NCBI GenBank assembly: GCA_022559985.1
Contig: JAFJTR010000035.1
Span: 124,001-188,000 of the forward strand
Source of the DNA: Parastagonospora avenae f. sp. tritici 18332-5
Lineage: Eukaryota; Ascomycota; Dothideomycetes; Pleosporales; Phaeosphaeriaceae
Reading direction: 5' to 3'
DNA: 64,000 nt
Shown here piece after piece: positions 9,453 through 20,899 of this stretch. Positions within the stretch are counted from its first letter, which is position 1. Each line of letters starts with the position of its first letter. The position numbers and the translations under genes were made by a program. Under the pieces are notes generated by a model, which was given only the letters and a program-made list of their open reading frames with translations, searched no databases and was not told the DNA's origin.

Positions 9453-12400
9453 CTATCTGCTGCTTGCCATGACGTTGCGGTAGTAAGTGGCGGACATGGC
9501 GCAGGAGTGTTTGAGGCGGAGATCCTCGGTGAGGGGAAGGCGGAGGATGGAAACTTGGTTTGATCGCTAGAAGACGAGTTAGTAAAGCCTTGTCAGTATT
9601 GTGTGAGTGGGACTTACAGATGTCTTAGCGACCTGTCCAGCGACGGTTCCGGCAATCTCCATGAGCGCGACGCGTTCCTCCAAACCGCATGATTCGAGTC
9701 TGTCTCGTGCGGCGACTTCCAGGGCCTTCTGCAGCTTGACAAGGAGCTCCTGGATGCGGGCGTTGAGCTCCTCGTCGACGCGGTATGTTGAGCGCTGACC
9801 AGTGAGGTCGAGCAACTCGATGTAGTCGAAGTAAATCTGTCCGCCTTGCGTCCAGCCCTGTACAGGCTCCTTACGACGCGTGCGTACTGACGAAGCTGTT
9901 GACATGGGGCTATTTGTTGGCGTAGGAAGGAAGCCGCCCATAAGCTCGCGGAGTGGGTCGTAGTCGCGTGAAATAATGGCGTCGGGTCCGACCTTGCGAC
10001 ATAGGACTTCGTGCGCCTCCTCCAGCTGATCAGCCTTGATGAGATGGGTAGCTTGGCGAAGGGCATCGCCCTCAGTCTTTGCTTGTAGCGCAGCGGCGGC
10101 ATGTAGCCACGTTGGTGGCACGTGGAGGTCATGCGTCAGGTAGATATATGTGGAGTCCGAATCTTCGAGGCTGTAGGTGCTGGAGAACTGGTTGACGAGC
10201 GACTTGATGTAGTGCTCGCGCATAGCAATAGAAGACAAATGACTGTAAACCCATGCTGCGGTGGTCCAGTGCTCTCGGGTGTGCAGCGAGGCCGCATATG
10301 TGAGGGCGATCTTATCACCAAGCTCGATAAGCGGGTTCTCTGATTGCGCATCCTTGTCAAACTGCGATGCGGTCGATGACAAGAATGATGACCGATGTGC
10401 GTCTTCATCTTGACCACGAACAGTAGGCATGCCAACCTTGCGCTCATCCGCCTCGTTCTCATCATCCAGTCGTGACTTGAAGAGCTGAAACATCTGGAAC
10501 GATATGCGAGCGTTGAGAGGGTGGCCGGAGACGTTCTCGGGTGCTAGAACATCTTCGATGTTGGCGTCTAGCTCTAGCTTGGTGGATGCGTAGAGCTTCA
10601 GGATGCCCCATAGAAGGTCTTCGCGGTCCTCTGCTTCGGGGTCATTCCAGCCCATGTTCTCATTCGCCTCAGTGAACCAAGGCACAGGCTTGACCTGCTC
10701 TAGACCATCCCTGATGGCGTCTGCGAATTGAGCCACGGCCATCTCGATAGGTTCATCGTGCATGATGCCGTACCAGAGGCGAAGACCGAATGCACGTCGC
10801 CAGTCGAGCCCAAAACGGCTTGAAATACCAAAGGTTGATGCTTTGTTCTCTCGACCAGACACGTTCTTGCCTTCGGACTGCGCGCAATTGCCAGACAACA
10901 ACTCGTACAGCGCCCGGTGTGGATCTTCCATCTCGGAGAGAATGTCCAACCGGCGCCACTCATCGATTTGCGAGACAAGGTTCTGGCGCATCGAAGCATC
11001 ACCACCGATCTGGGCCACCATGGTCGCTAGTCGCAAATCAAGTCCGATGAGCAGAGAGTGGCAAGCATCCGCAACATTGTTGCAGCTGAGGTTAGCGATA
11101 GCCTTTTCTTCCGCAGTTGATGCCTGCTGGACGTCGGTCTGAGCATCGTCCCAGACGAGAGACTTCCAAAACTCCGAGAGCTGCTCTTTCTTGTGCAGAT
11201 GGACATGCTCCGCGTCAACACCATCGGGAATATTGTCAGCGTCATCGAATAGAAGAGACAGCAGTTGCCACGCATGCTGCTCGTGGGCGCCAGCTGGTGT
11301 ATCGATAGCAACGGCCTTCGCCATATCAGAGAACTCAACAGGAGCAGGGTCGGTCAGCAGCTTGGCCGCGGGTATGCCATTTGCCAGCGAGATCTTAGTG
11401 TGTTCCTTTTGAACAGCTAGAGTCTCGGGTGCAGCCTTTTGATGGTCAGCAAGAAGCACAAGAGTTAGACAATGCTACACTTACATCACGAAAAGATGGC
11501 ATCTCCGTGAACCGGATATCCTTTGTAGCACCGACCAGCGCCTCCTGGACAGAAGCAAAGACACCGCCCTCGAGGGTTGACTGGCCTTTGCTTCCATAGA
11601 CGAGGATACCGTTTTCGCTGAAATGGGGCTTGCTGCAGCTGTGGAACTTTTTGTCGGAGTCGCTCAATTGGTTCAAGTCGTCTGCAGTCTTGGGGCGCTT
11701 CGAATAAGGTAACTAGAGACAAGAGTTTCAGCAATCTTGTCCCACATCAATTTGTGTCTACATACATGGGTGGACTCAAAGTCCAGAGCGTCAATCTATG
11801 TTGAAGAACCATGAAGGAAACCCCGCCAAAGATTGCGCAAAAACCCAGAAAATCGCTAAAAAGGAAGGGGAAGTCAAACCTCGATGCCGTGACCCACACG
11901 CTTGGGAAACTTCTGCGTCTCCGTCTCGCCGAAGAGAGATTCCATCAGGTCCATTGCCGTGGTGAGGTTGCGTCCATTGGTCGATTGCGCCATCTTTGCG
12001 ACCGCGCCGTCGTGGTCCCGCAACACGTTACCCTGGCTCTCGCGCAAAGCATGTCGATCCTGCTTCTTGGGGCTGATGGTGCGCTGCAATTGATTTGCCC
12101 AGTCGTCGTCAAAGACCTGCTGGTGGTTCTTCGACGGTGTGCCTTGACCCGGTCGAAGTACCTGACTAGCCTTGAGGATAGATTTTGGTTTCAGAGAACC
12201 TTTGAAAATGTCGAGGTCCTTGGCGAGCGCTTGCTCCGTGGTTTGAAACGGTGAGGATGCAGAATCCGCCATGTCCTGATCCCAAGCCGCTTCTGATTCG
12301 CCTTCAGAATAGTCGTGGTCATGCTGACCATCAAGCGAACCCACGGAGCGCTGCCCTAAAAAAGACTGGCCTTGCGCGTCGTCCATCTGCTCGTCTTCTT

Positions 12401-15400
12401 CGTAAGCAACCTCGTCACCAAAGCCTCCAGGAACAGAAGCGCGTGCGACATGCAGGCTTTTCTTGTTCTTGAAGTCGAAGGTATCATCGGGACTGGATTG
12501 CGTAGGGCTGGCAAATGAGTCCTCTTGAGGCGTGCTCGTCATTTGGCTTGAGCGAAGTTGGGATTGAGCGGGTGTGTCAGGAACAGGGCTCAGCTCGCTG
12601 GAGCCGTCATCTTCCTCGTCCTCGTCTTCGTCGTCGCTGTAGTCATCATAGTCCAAGCCATATGATGAGAAATGAGGGACAATGAACGTCCACTCGCCGG
12701 TGTTCTGGTTGTACTTAACAAAAGTAGTACCGTCAACACGCTTCAAACGCTCGAGATGCTTGACGTCCTTCTTGCCGGCCCTGTTGCGAGGCCACGATTG
12801 ACCAAGACAGATCTCGGATGGCTGGTTGAGGGCGCTGCCAAGTGGAGGCTTGGGCAGAGTCGTGCATGTCTCACCGTAAACAGTGGCATTTCGCGTGGCG
12901 AGGCTGACGATGTCGCCATAGAGCTTGTCGAGGTCGACCTCAGACAGGTCAACCGGCTTGCCACAGTTGAAAGTGATCTGGCCAATGTTGTGACGACCAA
13001 CAACAAAATTGGGCACGCTCTTCAGCTCCTGCTTGCTCATGCTCTTCAGTTGGTCCAAAGATGGGTTAGACCAGTAAGAACCTGCTGGCACTTCCTTTCC
13101 AGGCTGAGGCTGAACGTTCACAGAGGACGATGACTTGGGTGTGAGCACTGAGTTCTCCTGGACACGAGCCAGTTGATGACCGTTGACTTGTTCCATCTGA
13201 GGGCGACGGTTCTCGGTCTCAGCGTTACCGTTCACAGCCTTTGGAGATGCAGCCTCATCGTCCTTTCGTACGACAAGCGCAGTCTCGGCGTTGGTAGCTC
13301 CGTTAACGCCACCTGCCTCGCCAGCTGCGAAGCTCACGCGTTTCTGAGGTGGCTCATCAAAGAGAGGAATGCGTGTGTTGAGCGATCGGTTGACGTTGAG
13401 CTTCTTAAGACTGCCATTGCCGTAGCCTCGGCCACTGACCGAGAAGGCTCCAGGCGAAAGAATGCTGCTAGTATCTGGCGTGAAGCTGTTACGGAGGTTG
13501 CTAGTAGAAAGACTCTTTCCGAGCGAGCGAGAGAGGCTTCCACTCGAAAACATGCTGCCACCGAGGCTAGGGCTGTTTTGGCTTGCGCTGTTGGGGGTGC
13601 CGTATGTTGAGTACGAAAAGCCGTATCCAGCACGCTTGTTCTGCGGCGTGAGAAGGCGAGTTGAGTTCGCAGGATTGAGCTTATGCTGAGGCAGAATGGC
13701 ACTCTTCTTGTTCTTTTGGCTGCTTGAAAGAGGAGTCGCGAGAGGACCAGGGCTCTGGGTAGGTGTGGCAAGTCCAGCGAACAAAGCATCATTACCATAG
13801 GGGTTGGTGGCCATTGAAGTGTTCAGCAAAGAGCTACCGGACGCACCGAACAAGCTATTGTTATTGGGCTGCTGGTTCTGTTGCTGGTTGTTCTGGCTAG
13901 AGAACAAGGATCCACCGAGGTTGGATTGGTTGTTGTTCTGAGACATACCGAAGAGCGAGCCGCCAGAGTTGTTGTTCTGAGTGGAACCTCCGAAGAGACC
14001 GCCAGGCTTCTGTTGGTTGCTCTGTCCGCCGAACAAGCCGCCTCCGGTGTTCTGCTGGTTGTTCTGGGCACCCAGACCGCCACCGAATAGACCACCAGAA
14101 GAAGCACCAGTGTTGCCAGTACTGCCACCAAACAGGCCACCTCCAGCTGGTGCAGCAGGCTTGTTTCCGAAGAGACCACCGCCAGCATTGTTGTTCGCAG
14201 TTGAGCCGCCAAATAGGCCGCCGGACTGCTGTGTGGTGTTGTTTTGCTGGCCAAAAAGACCACTGCCCGTGTTCGTCGTGCTTGCGCCTCCACCGAAGAG
14301 TCCACCCGCCGGCTTCTGCTGGTTTTGCTGGTTGTTTTGTCCGAAACCGCCAAACAGGCCACCCGTGGCAGGCTGAGCTTGTGCCTGAGTCTGGTTGTTC
14401 TGTCCAAAGCCTCCACCAGTGTTTCCAAAGAGACCACCACCGGTATTGGTTGCCGTGTTGTTCGCACCAAAGGCAGGAGCTGCGGCCGATGCATTGTTCT
14501 GACCGAAAAGTCCTCCACCAGTGTTAGACTGACCAAAAGCACCGCCAGTATTGGTCGCGGCGGCGCCACCACCGAAAGGTGTCGAAGTGGTCGTCGAGCC
14601 GCCAAAGAGGCCACCGGCAGGCTTCGCTTGGTTGTTGTTGTTGTTACCAAAGAGGCCTCCACCGGTGTTTGTCGATGCACCGAAGCCACCCCCGCTGCCA
14701 AATCCACCACTCGTTCCAGTGTTGGTTGCACCGCCGCCGAAGAGGCCACCAGTGGTGCCCGCTGCTGGAGTAGCTGTAGAAGATCCGAATAAGCCACCGG
14801 TCGCTGGCTTGTTTTGACCAAAGAGACCGCCGCCAGTGGTGTTGTTGTTTGCGCTGCCAAAGGCTCCACCAGTGTTTTGCTGGCCAAACGCAGATGTGGT
14901 GTTGGCATTGGCGCCGCCGCCGAAGAGGCCTCCGCTCGTGTTCGTGTTGGAGCCAAAGGCCGACGTGGTGTTGGCCGCGTTGTTGCTGCCAAAGCCTCCA
15001 AACCCGGTGCTCTGACCAAATGCGCCTGCCTGACCGTTTTGGTTGCCGTATCGCCGACCCTGGTTGTAGTCGGCTACGCGGAGCTCTTCCAGAGAGAAGG
15101 TCTGGTATGGTTGCTGGAAGGTGATCGTTTGGTATGACTGGGTTGCGGTAGTCGATGTACCGTCCTTCTCGCTGAATGCGGCGAAGGGAACGCTCGCGGT
15201 ACCGTTGTTGACCGGTGCGGCGTTGTTGTTCGCGCCGAATCCACCACCAGTAGAGGCGCCGAAGGCATTGGTCGTGGTATTGGTGGTGTTCGTAGCTCCA
15301 AATCCTCCGCCAGTGTTGCCACCACCGAAAAGACCTCCGCCTCCTGTTGCTGTAGAACCAAATCCACCACCGGTCTTGTTCTGACCGCCGAACAGGCTGC

Positions 15401-16127
15401 CTCCAGTGTTGTTATTGGCACCGAAAGCTGGCGTGCTTGTAGCCGTGTTGTTGTTCGCACCAAAGCCCCCGAACGCATTTCCTGTAGAGGCACCGCCGAA
15501 AATACCACCACCGGTCGTTGAGCTGCCGAAGGGTTTCGAACCGAAGGCTGTGTTGGCTGTGTTGGTACCGAAGCCACCTAGTATGAGATGTTAGCATCCT
15601 GGTTATGCGAGAAATGATAAACAGATGGTGCGCGCGAGTTCCTGTTTCTCCGTGATCCGCGATTTGGGCGACGCGCCAGGCAAGAGGAGCGCAGCTTTTT
15701 CGCCGAAGCAGATGATTGCTAGAGCTCCACGCAACGACGCAAAACGATTTGCAAGGTTCGACGTACCAGACGTACCACCGCCTCCGAATGGCGAGCCAGT
15801 ATTGCCAGTGTTGTTTCCGAACATGGTGCTACCCGTGTTGTTGTTGGAGCCAAATATGCTGCCACCATTGTTCGCGTTGGAGCCGAAGCCTATCGTCGCG
15901 GCGAATTAGACACGGTTTGTCGAACCGGCGGCGCACGTTGAAGCAGAAGCAAGGCGCAAATCGCGAGTCGCAGGAGGAGCGTAGGAACAAAGCAGAAATC
16001 AGAACGTGATGCTGTACTTACCACCTGTGGTGTTATTGTTGGTATTGTTGTTCGCACCGAAACCGCCAAAGCCGCTGCTCTGCTGGTTGTTGTTGTTAGA
16101 GCCGAAGCCCCCGAAGCCGAAAGACAT
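9453..16127 (-). CDS. NUP145: Nup98-Nup96 precursor nucleoporin (NUP145 type), about 2035 aa
   Basis: Seven exons on -: 16127-16022, 15889-15776 (or -15767, a second GTACGT donor also keeps phase), 15577-11880, 11795-11766, 11712-11485, 11435-9618 and 9566-9453. The N-terminal 830 residues are GLFG/FG repeats, beginning MSFGFGGFGSNNNN. They are interrupted near residue 215-255 by a Gle2-binding-like (GLEBS) segment (TITFQQPYQTFSLEELRV). The autoproteolytic domain follows (GSYWSNPSLDQLKSMS ... FIVPHFSSYGLDY). In this family the chain is cut between F and S of HFS, here near residue 1043, giving Nup98-like and Nup96-like (Nup145C) products. After an acidic linker, the Nup96 alpha-solenoid runs to the end (FGLDWRRAFGLRLWYG, typical). 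Nup145C belongs to the Y-complex of the pore scaffold; the FG part forms the permeability barrier and binds Gle2 for mRNA export. A 30-base exon and a weak GTTTGA donor lie at the linker. Confidence 0.93.
12664..12674 (-). other. Autoproteolytic cleavage site of the Nup98-Nup96 precursor (HF|SS)
   Basis: Codons for His-Phe-Ser-Ser lie at 12674-12663 on -. The sequence PHFSSYGLDY matches the HFS triad of Nup98-type autopeptidases, where the Ser hydroxyl attacks the preceding peptide bond. The catalytic His and Ser are both present, so cleavage is expected. Confidence 0.85.
13870..16127 (-). repeat. FG/GLFG repeat-coding region
   Basis: Dozens of GLFG, FG and GFG units separated by Asn-, Gln-, Thr- and Gly-rich spacers, coded mainly by TTC/TTT GGT/GGC with runs of AAC and ACC. 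The repetition makes several other frames on both strands appear open (for example - strand 13823-15019 and + strand 14244-14792). These are shadows of the repeat. Confidence 0.9.
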
Positions 16128-17596
16128 AGTGCTGTCTATGCGGCCGATGCGCGCGTGAGGACAATCAGTTGACTAGCAGCGCACGGAAGAATGTCGCGTT
16201 GATCGCGGGTGTTGATGGAGCTGTCGCGACAAAGCGAGGTAGGGGAGGCGGGCGATGTTAAGAGCTCGCAGGAGGAAAACGCGCCAAGCAATTGAGCAGC
16301 AATTGGCGGGGCGCTTGTGGGGGCGACAGTGAGGGAAGCTAAAGAAGGGAAGAGCTCAGGAAGCGAGCAGATTAAGTAGGGAAATTGCCGTCATGAAAGG
16401 AAAGAGCGACGGGAAGGTATACGGGCTGAAAAGCGCTGTGAGGAGAGACGTGAAGTGGACAGAGCGCACCAGGGCTGCTCCAAGCTCGCCACGCTAGGGA
16501 ACACCCACTCGAGCGCGCCACGTGACTAGTCAAGCTGCACTCTTAGGCACACGTAGAATGACGCACAGGTCCCGGGCGAGGCTGCTCAGCCAATAGTCTT
16601 GAGCTGTATGCACCTATATGAAGGCCAAGGATGTCTGGAAAGTCCTACAAGAGCATTTCAAGAGCATTTCTTATCAGTTCAAGTCACGAACTGCAGCACA
16701 AGTGTCCGGCCGCATTCCAAACATAACCCAATGCTGACAAAGGCCTTCTTTCGCTGGCAAATCACAGGGCGCGAATTTTAGGCGTTAACCTGCATGTGGG
16801 TGCCTGGCTACCTTCACGTCGCTGCCTTCACGGGTGTATGGCAGCCTGAGGACTGCACTGCCTCGATGCCGCCATGACGCATCGAGTCTGAAACATATTG
16901 AGCTTTATGGGCCAGTTTAGCCAAATATAGTCGATGTCTTGCCCTCTCTGAATGTCTTGACTCCTCGTCTTCTGAAGAGTTATGCTCGCCTTTCAGAGTA
17001 ACTACTTGGCACATGACCGAACCAGGAATTTCTGCTGGGTCATCAGGCAAACCTTCCTGAAATGGACTGCAACCTGAGCTGGCACAAGAGCAAGACGTGC
17101 ACGAAGGGCACACATCATAATGGGGGCCTTGACTTTGGAGCTGCTGCATTGTCCAAAACAGACGCTGCCTGGACAAAACGCTCACATGATACTGCACAGA
17201 TTTCCGCTCTGGGAGAGCGAAATCACAACCCTGATTCCTGTTCTCAATCAATATGGAGGGGCAGTGTTGTATGCAAATGCGCAGGTGACCTCGACATGGA
17301 CATATAGAGCCTTACTCAATCAATCTAGCTCAGCCTGGGAGTGGATCTTTCTCCAAAGCGCGCTAAACATTCACGCGTACCGCGACGAAAACAAGCATAA
17401 CTGAACGACACCGTGAAACAAAGAACCGCAACACAACGAAAAAGTCGCATTGTCGCAATTGACACTGTACACTGGCCAATCGTTCAAGCCAGACACCAGC
17501 GCAAATACACCATTCGAAAAGTGCGCCTTCACCGCCGCTGAACCACAACCACAATCACCACCCCGCAACTGCGCGCAACACGTCTCCACGCACAAA
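16128..17596. other. Divergent promoter region NUP145 / CDC31, no gene supported
   Basis: The 370 bases next to NUP145 are GC- and purine-rich and probably the NUP145 leader and promoter. Open frames at 16814-17251 (-) and 17120-17404 (+) overlap on opposite strands, have no recognisable domain and no splice context. The 150 bases before 17597 are A/C-rich and probably the CDC31 leader. Confidence 0.45.
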
Positions 17597-18250
17597 ATGA
17601 CGACTCCCTCAACACAACCCCCCCACGCTCCCCGCTACGGCCTCGGCCGCACAAATCCGCCTCCCAATCCATCATCCACCTTCGCCCCCAACCCCCAAAA
17701 GAACGCCCAACGCCTCGAATCCGAGCGTCTGGAAGCCGAGCGCCTCGCACGCGACTCCCTCTCCGAGCTTTCCGAGGAACAACGCGAAGAAATCAGCGAA
17801 GCATTCAACCTCTTCGACCTCGACAAGGACGGCTACATCGACTACCACGAGCTGAAAGTCGCCATGAAAGCGCTGGGCTTCGACCTACCCAAGAACGAAA
17901 TCCTGGGGCTGTTGAACACGCACGGCACGCAGACGACTACGACGAAGAGGGGGCCGCAGGCGCAGACGCAGACACAGCCGCCGCGGCGATTGCTGAGTTT
18001 CCAGGCGTTTCAGAATCTCATGGCGCAAAGGATTTTGAGCCGCGATCCAAGGGAGGAGATTGATCGCGCGTTTGAGTTGTTTGATGAGGGGGGAAAGGGT
18101 CGGATTACGTTGCAGGATTTGACGAGGGTGGCGAGGGAGTTGGGGGAGGGTTTGAGTCATGATGAGTTGGTGGCGATGATTGAGGAGTTTGATATGGATG
18201 GGGATAATGCGATTAGTCGCGAGGAGTTCATGGGGATTTGCTTGGGTTGA
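17597..18250 (+). CDS. CDC31: Centrin (Cdc31-like EF-hand protein), 217 aa
   Basis: Single exon. The ATG at 17597 gives a Pro-rich N-terminal tail of about 50 residues before the EF-hand core (LSEEQREEISEAFNLFD). Loop 1, DLDKDGYIDYHE, has all calcium ligands. The second EF-hand is degenerate: its loop is replaced by a Thr/Gln/Pro-rich insertion (about residues 110-133) before LLSFQAFQNLMAQRIL. Loop 3, DEGGKGRITLQD, lacks the usual acidic position-3 ligand. Loop 4, DMDGDNAISREE, looks functional. The spacing and the segment RDPREEIDRAFELFD match yeast Cdc31, which acts in spindle pole body duplication, and in TREX-2 and DNA-repair complexes in this family. At 217 residues it is longer than the usual 160-170 because of the tail and insertion. 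Codon use changes sharply from C-ending to G/T-ending codons at about 17900-17980. Confidence 0.9.
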   Translation: MTTPSTQPPHAPRYGLGRTNPPPNPSSTFAPNPQKNAQRLESERLEAERLARDSLSELSEEQREEISEAFNLFDLDKDGYIDYHELKVAMKALGFDLPKNEILGLLNTHGTQTTTTKRGPQAQTQTQPPRRLLSFQAFQNLMAQRILSRDPREEIDRAFELFDEGGKGRITLQDLTRVARELGEGLSHDELVAMIEEFDMDGDNAISREEFMGICLG

Positions 18251-18503
18251 AGCTGAGAGGAGTGAGCGAGATGCGAAGGCGTATTGGCGAACCTGGGGTA
18301 CATTGCGACTGAAATTGGTTGACTTATTCAATTTGAGATACCAGGACAATACAACACGATGCTTGTTTTAAAAATGCTTCTTGACTTCGAACTTAATTGC
18401 TCTGAAAGACTATATACAGCTCAGCACTAGGATCTGACTTGCCTAAAAGCTTTCGACTGACAAACGGAAAATGCATGCATAGTACAAATCAACCACATCT
18501 CGT

Positions 18504-20114
18504 CTACTGTCCGGGACTAATAAGTTGTCCCTTCTTCTGGGCATCGTGTGCCCAACCACCAGCAAGCGCCGGGCCACCATTCTTCTCCGCGTAGCCCTGT
18601 ATCCTCGCCTCCAGCTCTGGCCTGAAGTGCCTGATCAAACCCTGCAGGGGCCATGCGAAGGCCTCACCCAGAGCACAGATAGTGTGTCCCTCAACCTGCT
18701 TGGTCAACTCCTGCAACATGTCGATCTCGCGCTCTCTCGCCTGGCCCTTGTTGAATCGGTCCATGATCTGATGTGTCCACTTGGATCCCTCACGGCAAGG
18801 TGTGCACTGACCGCAAGACTCGTGGTGGTAGAACTTTGCGAGACGGGTGATGGCGCGTACGACGTCGGTGGACTTGTCCATGACGATGACGGCTGCAGTT
18901 CCGAAACCAGACTGTGAGTCCTTGAGGGCGTCGAAGTCCATTAGCTGGTCGTCGCAAACGTGCTTGGGAAGAATGGGTGTCGATGAACCTCCAGGGATGA
19001 CAGCCTTGAGGTTGTCCCAGCCGCCAATCACGCCACCGCAGTGCTTGTCGATGAGTTCGCGAAGGGGAATGGACATTTCCTCCTCAACTGTGCAGGGGTG
19101 GTTCACGTGTCCGGATATGGCGAAAAGCTTGGTTCCCTGGTTGCGCTCACGACCGAAGCCGGCAAACCAGCTGCCGCCACGACGGCAGATGGTCGGTGCG
19201 ACGGCAATGGTCTCGACGTTGGCGACCGTCGATGGGCATCCGAAAAGACCAACGGCAGCGGGGAACGGGGGCTTCAAGCGGGGCTTTCCTGGCTTGCCCT
19301 CTAGCGACTCGATGAGTGAGGTCTCCTCACCGCAGACGTAGGCGCCCATTCCTCGGTGGACGTAGACATCGAAGTCATATCCAGATCCGCAGGCGTTTTT
19401 GCCGATGAAGCCGGCCTTGTATGCCTCCTGGATAGCGCGCTCGAGGACTGCAGCCTCGTGGTAGAACTCTCCTCGTATGTAGATGTATGCGGCCGTGGCG
19501 TTCATGGCACGTCCAGAAACAAGACAGCCCTCGATGAGCTTGTGAGGGTCCTTGCGCATGATTTCTCGGTCCTTGCATGTTCCGGGCTCGCCCTCATCGG
19601 CGTTGACGACAAGGTAGCGGGGCTTGGTGTCCTTGTCCCAGTCCTTGAAGTTCATGAATGACTGCCAACTATTAGCATCGCCGCCATTTGCTTTGATTGC
19701 TTCTTTTTCTGCGTACCCATTTCAGACCAGAGGGGAAACCAGCACCACCTCGGCCTCGTAGACCAGACGCCTTGATCTCAGAAATAATCTGTACCAGTCA
19801 GCACAGCTGTGTATCCATTGTGTCGTTCAACATACCCAGTCGTGGCCCTTGAGCAGAATCTCCTTTGTCTTGTGCCAGTCGCCATACTTCATGGCGCTCT
19901 TGATATCTGCGCCATGGTGTCCGTACAAGTTCTGGAAGATCCTGTCCTGGTCCTTCAAGCCTCCGTACACCCTCTTCGGCGGTGCATCGTTGACTGTGGC
20001 CAAGTTCCTCTTCTGTGTCCTGGAGGGTGTAGTGGCGGCCACGGAAAGGCGAGCGGCGGCTCGTGGAGCGCTGGCCTTGAGCGCAGAGCTCGCGGGTGCG
20101 TGTCGTGCGAGCAT
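18504..20114 (-). CDS. NDUFV1: NADH:ubiquinone oxidoreductase 51 kDa subunit (complex I, NDUFV1/NuoF), 502 aa
   Basis: Three exons on -: 20114-19836, 19788-19717 and 19661-18504, all phase 0. The N terminus is rich in Arg, Ala and Ser without acidic residues, a typical mitochondrial presequence (about residues 1-37). The mature part carries the FMN/NADH-binding glycine-rich sequence RGRGGAGFPSG (across exon 2), the CGEETSLIESLEG segment and the Cys motif ESCGQCTPCREG that ligates the N3 [4Fe-4S] cluster, with the later Cys in HTICALGE. This subunit takes electrons from NADH onto FMN in the peripheral arm of complex I, on the matrix side. Length and motif order fit the family. No oddities seen. 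Confidence 0.97.
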
Positions 20115-20899
20115 CGTGTGTGCTGTTTGTGCGTTGACGGGCGCAATTGATGCTCGTGCTGCCGGCGAGCGGACGTTGTCTTTGATAGAGTGGCGGTCGT
20201 GATGTTCGCGATGCGAGGTGCACTCGCTGAGAATCGATGACCCGAGCTTTTTGGGCGGGACGTGATTGGCTAGACCCGATCGTTGACATCAACGCTGGCG
20301 AACGGGCCGAAACTGAACATCGTCACGCACGACGCCAGGGAGCACTGTCCGACGCAGACTTTGTTCTTGAAATGGAGGAAATTCACATTTTGATTAGATA
20401 CATGGGCCTTCCCCATCATAGTCATTGACTATGTCGATGTATGGGTGTCTGCCACTGACGGTCGTTTTGACTGTGCAGGCAATGCCACTCATGTAGAAGT
20501 TGTCATTATTGCTTGCTGAAGTGCACGTGTATACTCAGCCACGCTGTATTGCTATGAAGGCTATCTCAATCTATGTCTACGAACCATATGATAGCAGGTA
20601 AAGTTGAGATGGGCCTCGGCCAACATGGCCGTGACTACCTACACGGTAACCCATCCCAAAACCCTCCTTCTCTCCTTCCATCTCGAGCCTGCTGAGCACC
20701 TCATACTGTTCTTCATTCTTTCAGCAGATCTGAAGCTACCACACACTCCTTTCGTCTCATACTGCTTCTACTTCCTGCTCATTGATTTCATCCCTTACAA
20801 ATTCTTTCGTTCGACTCAGTCCATCCCGTGCTCCTACCTGTTTAGTGAGCCTCCAGTTCCAACACACTCGGGACTTCAGATCACAGATCCACAAACAAC
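20115..20899. other. Divergent promoter region
   Basis: Intergenic region between the complex I gene (-) and the gene at 20900 (+). A CT-rich stretch at about 20655-20775 suggests a promoter or leader for the + gene. An open frame at 20604-20927 overlaps the leader and has no recognisable features. Confidence 0.4.

Noticed and set aside
13823..15019. 398-codon open frame on - rich in Thr, Leu, Ser and Arg, plus + strand frames over 14150-14817
   Set aside because: They are out-of-frame readings of the FG-repeat codons of the NUP145 gene. Repetition keeps them free of stops, and there is no start context or splice structure.
16814..17251. 145-codon frame on - with a Cys-rich patch
   Set aside because: No recognisable domain, overlapped by frames on +, in a promoter region; not enough support.
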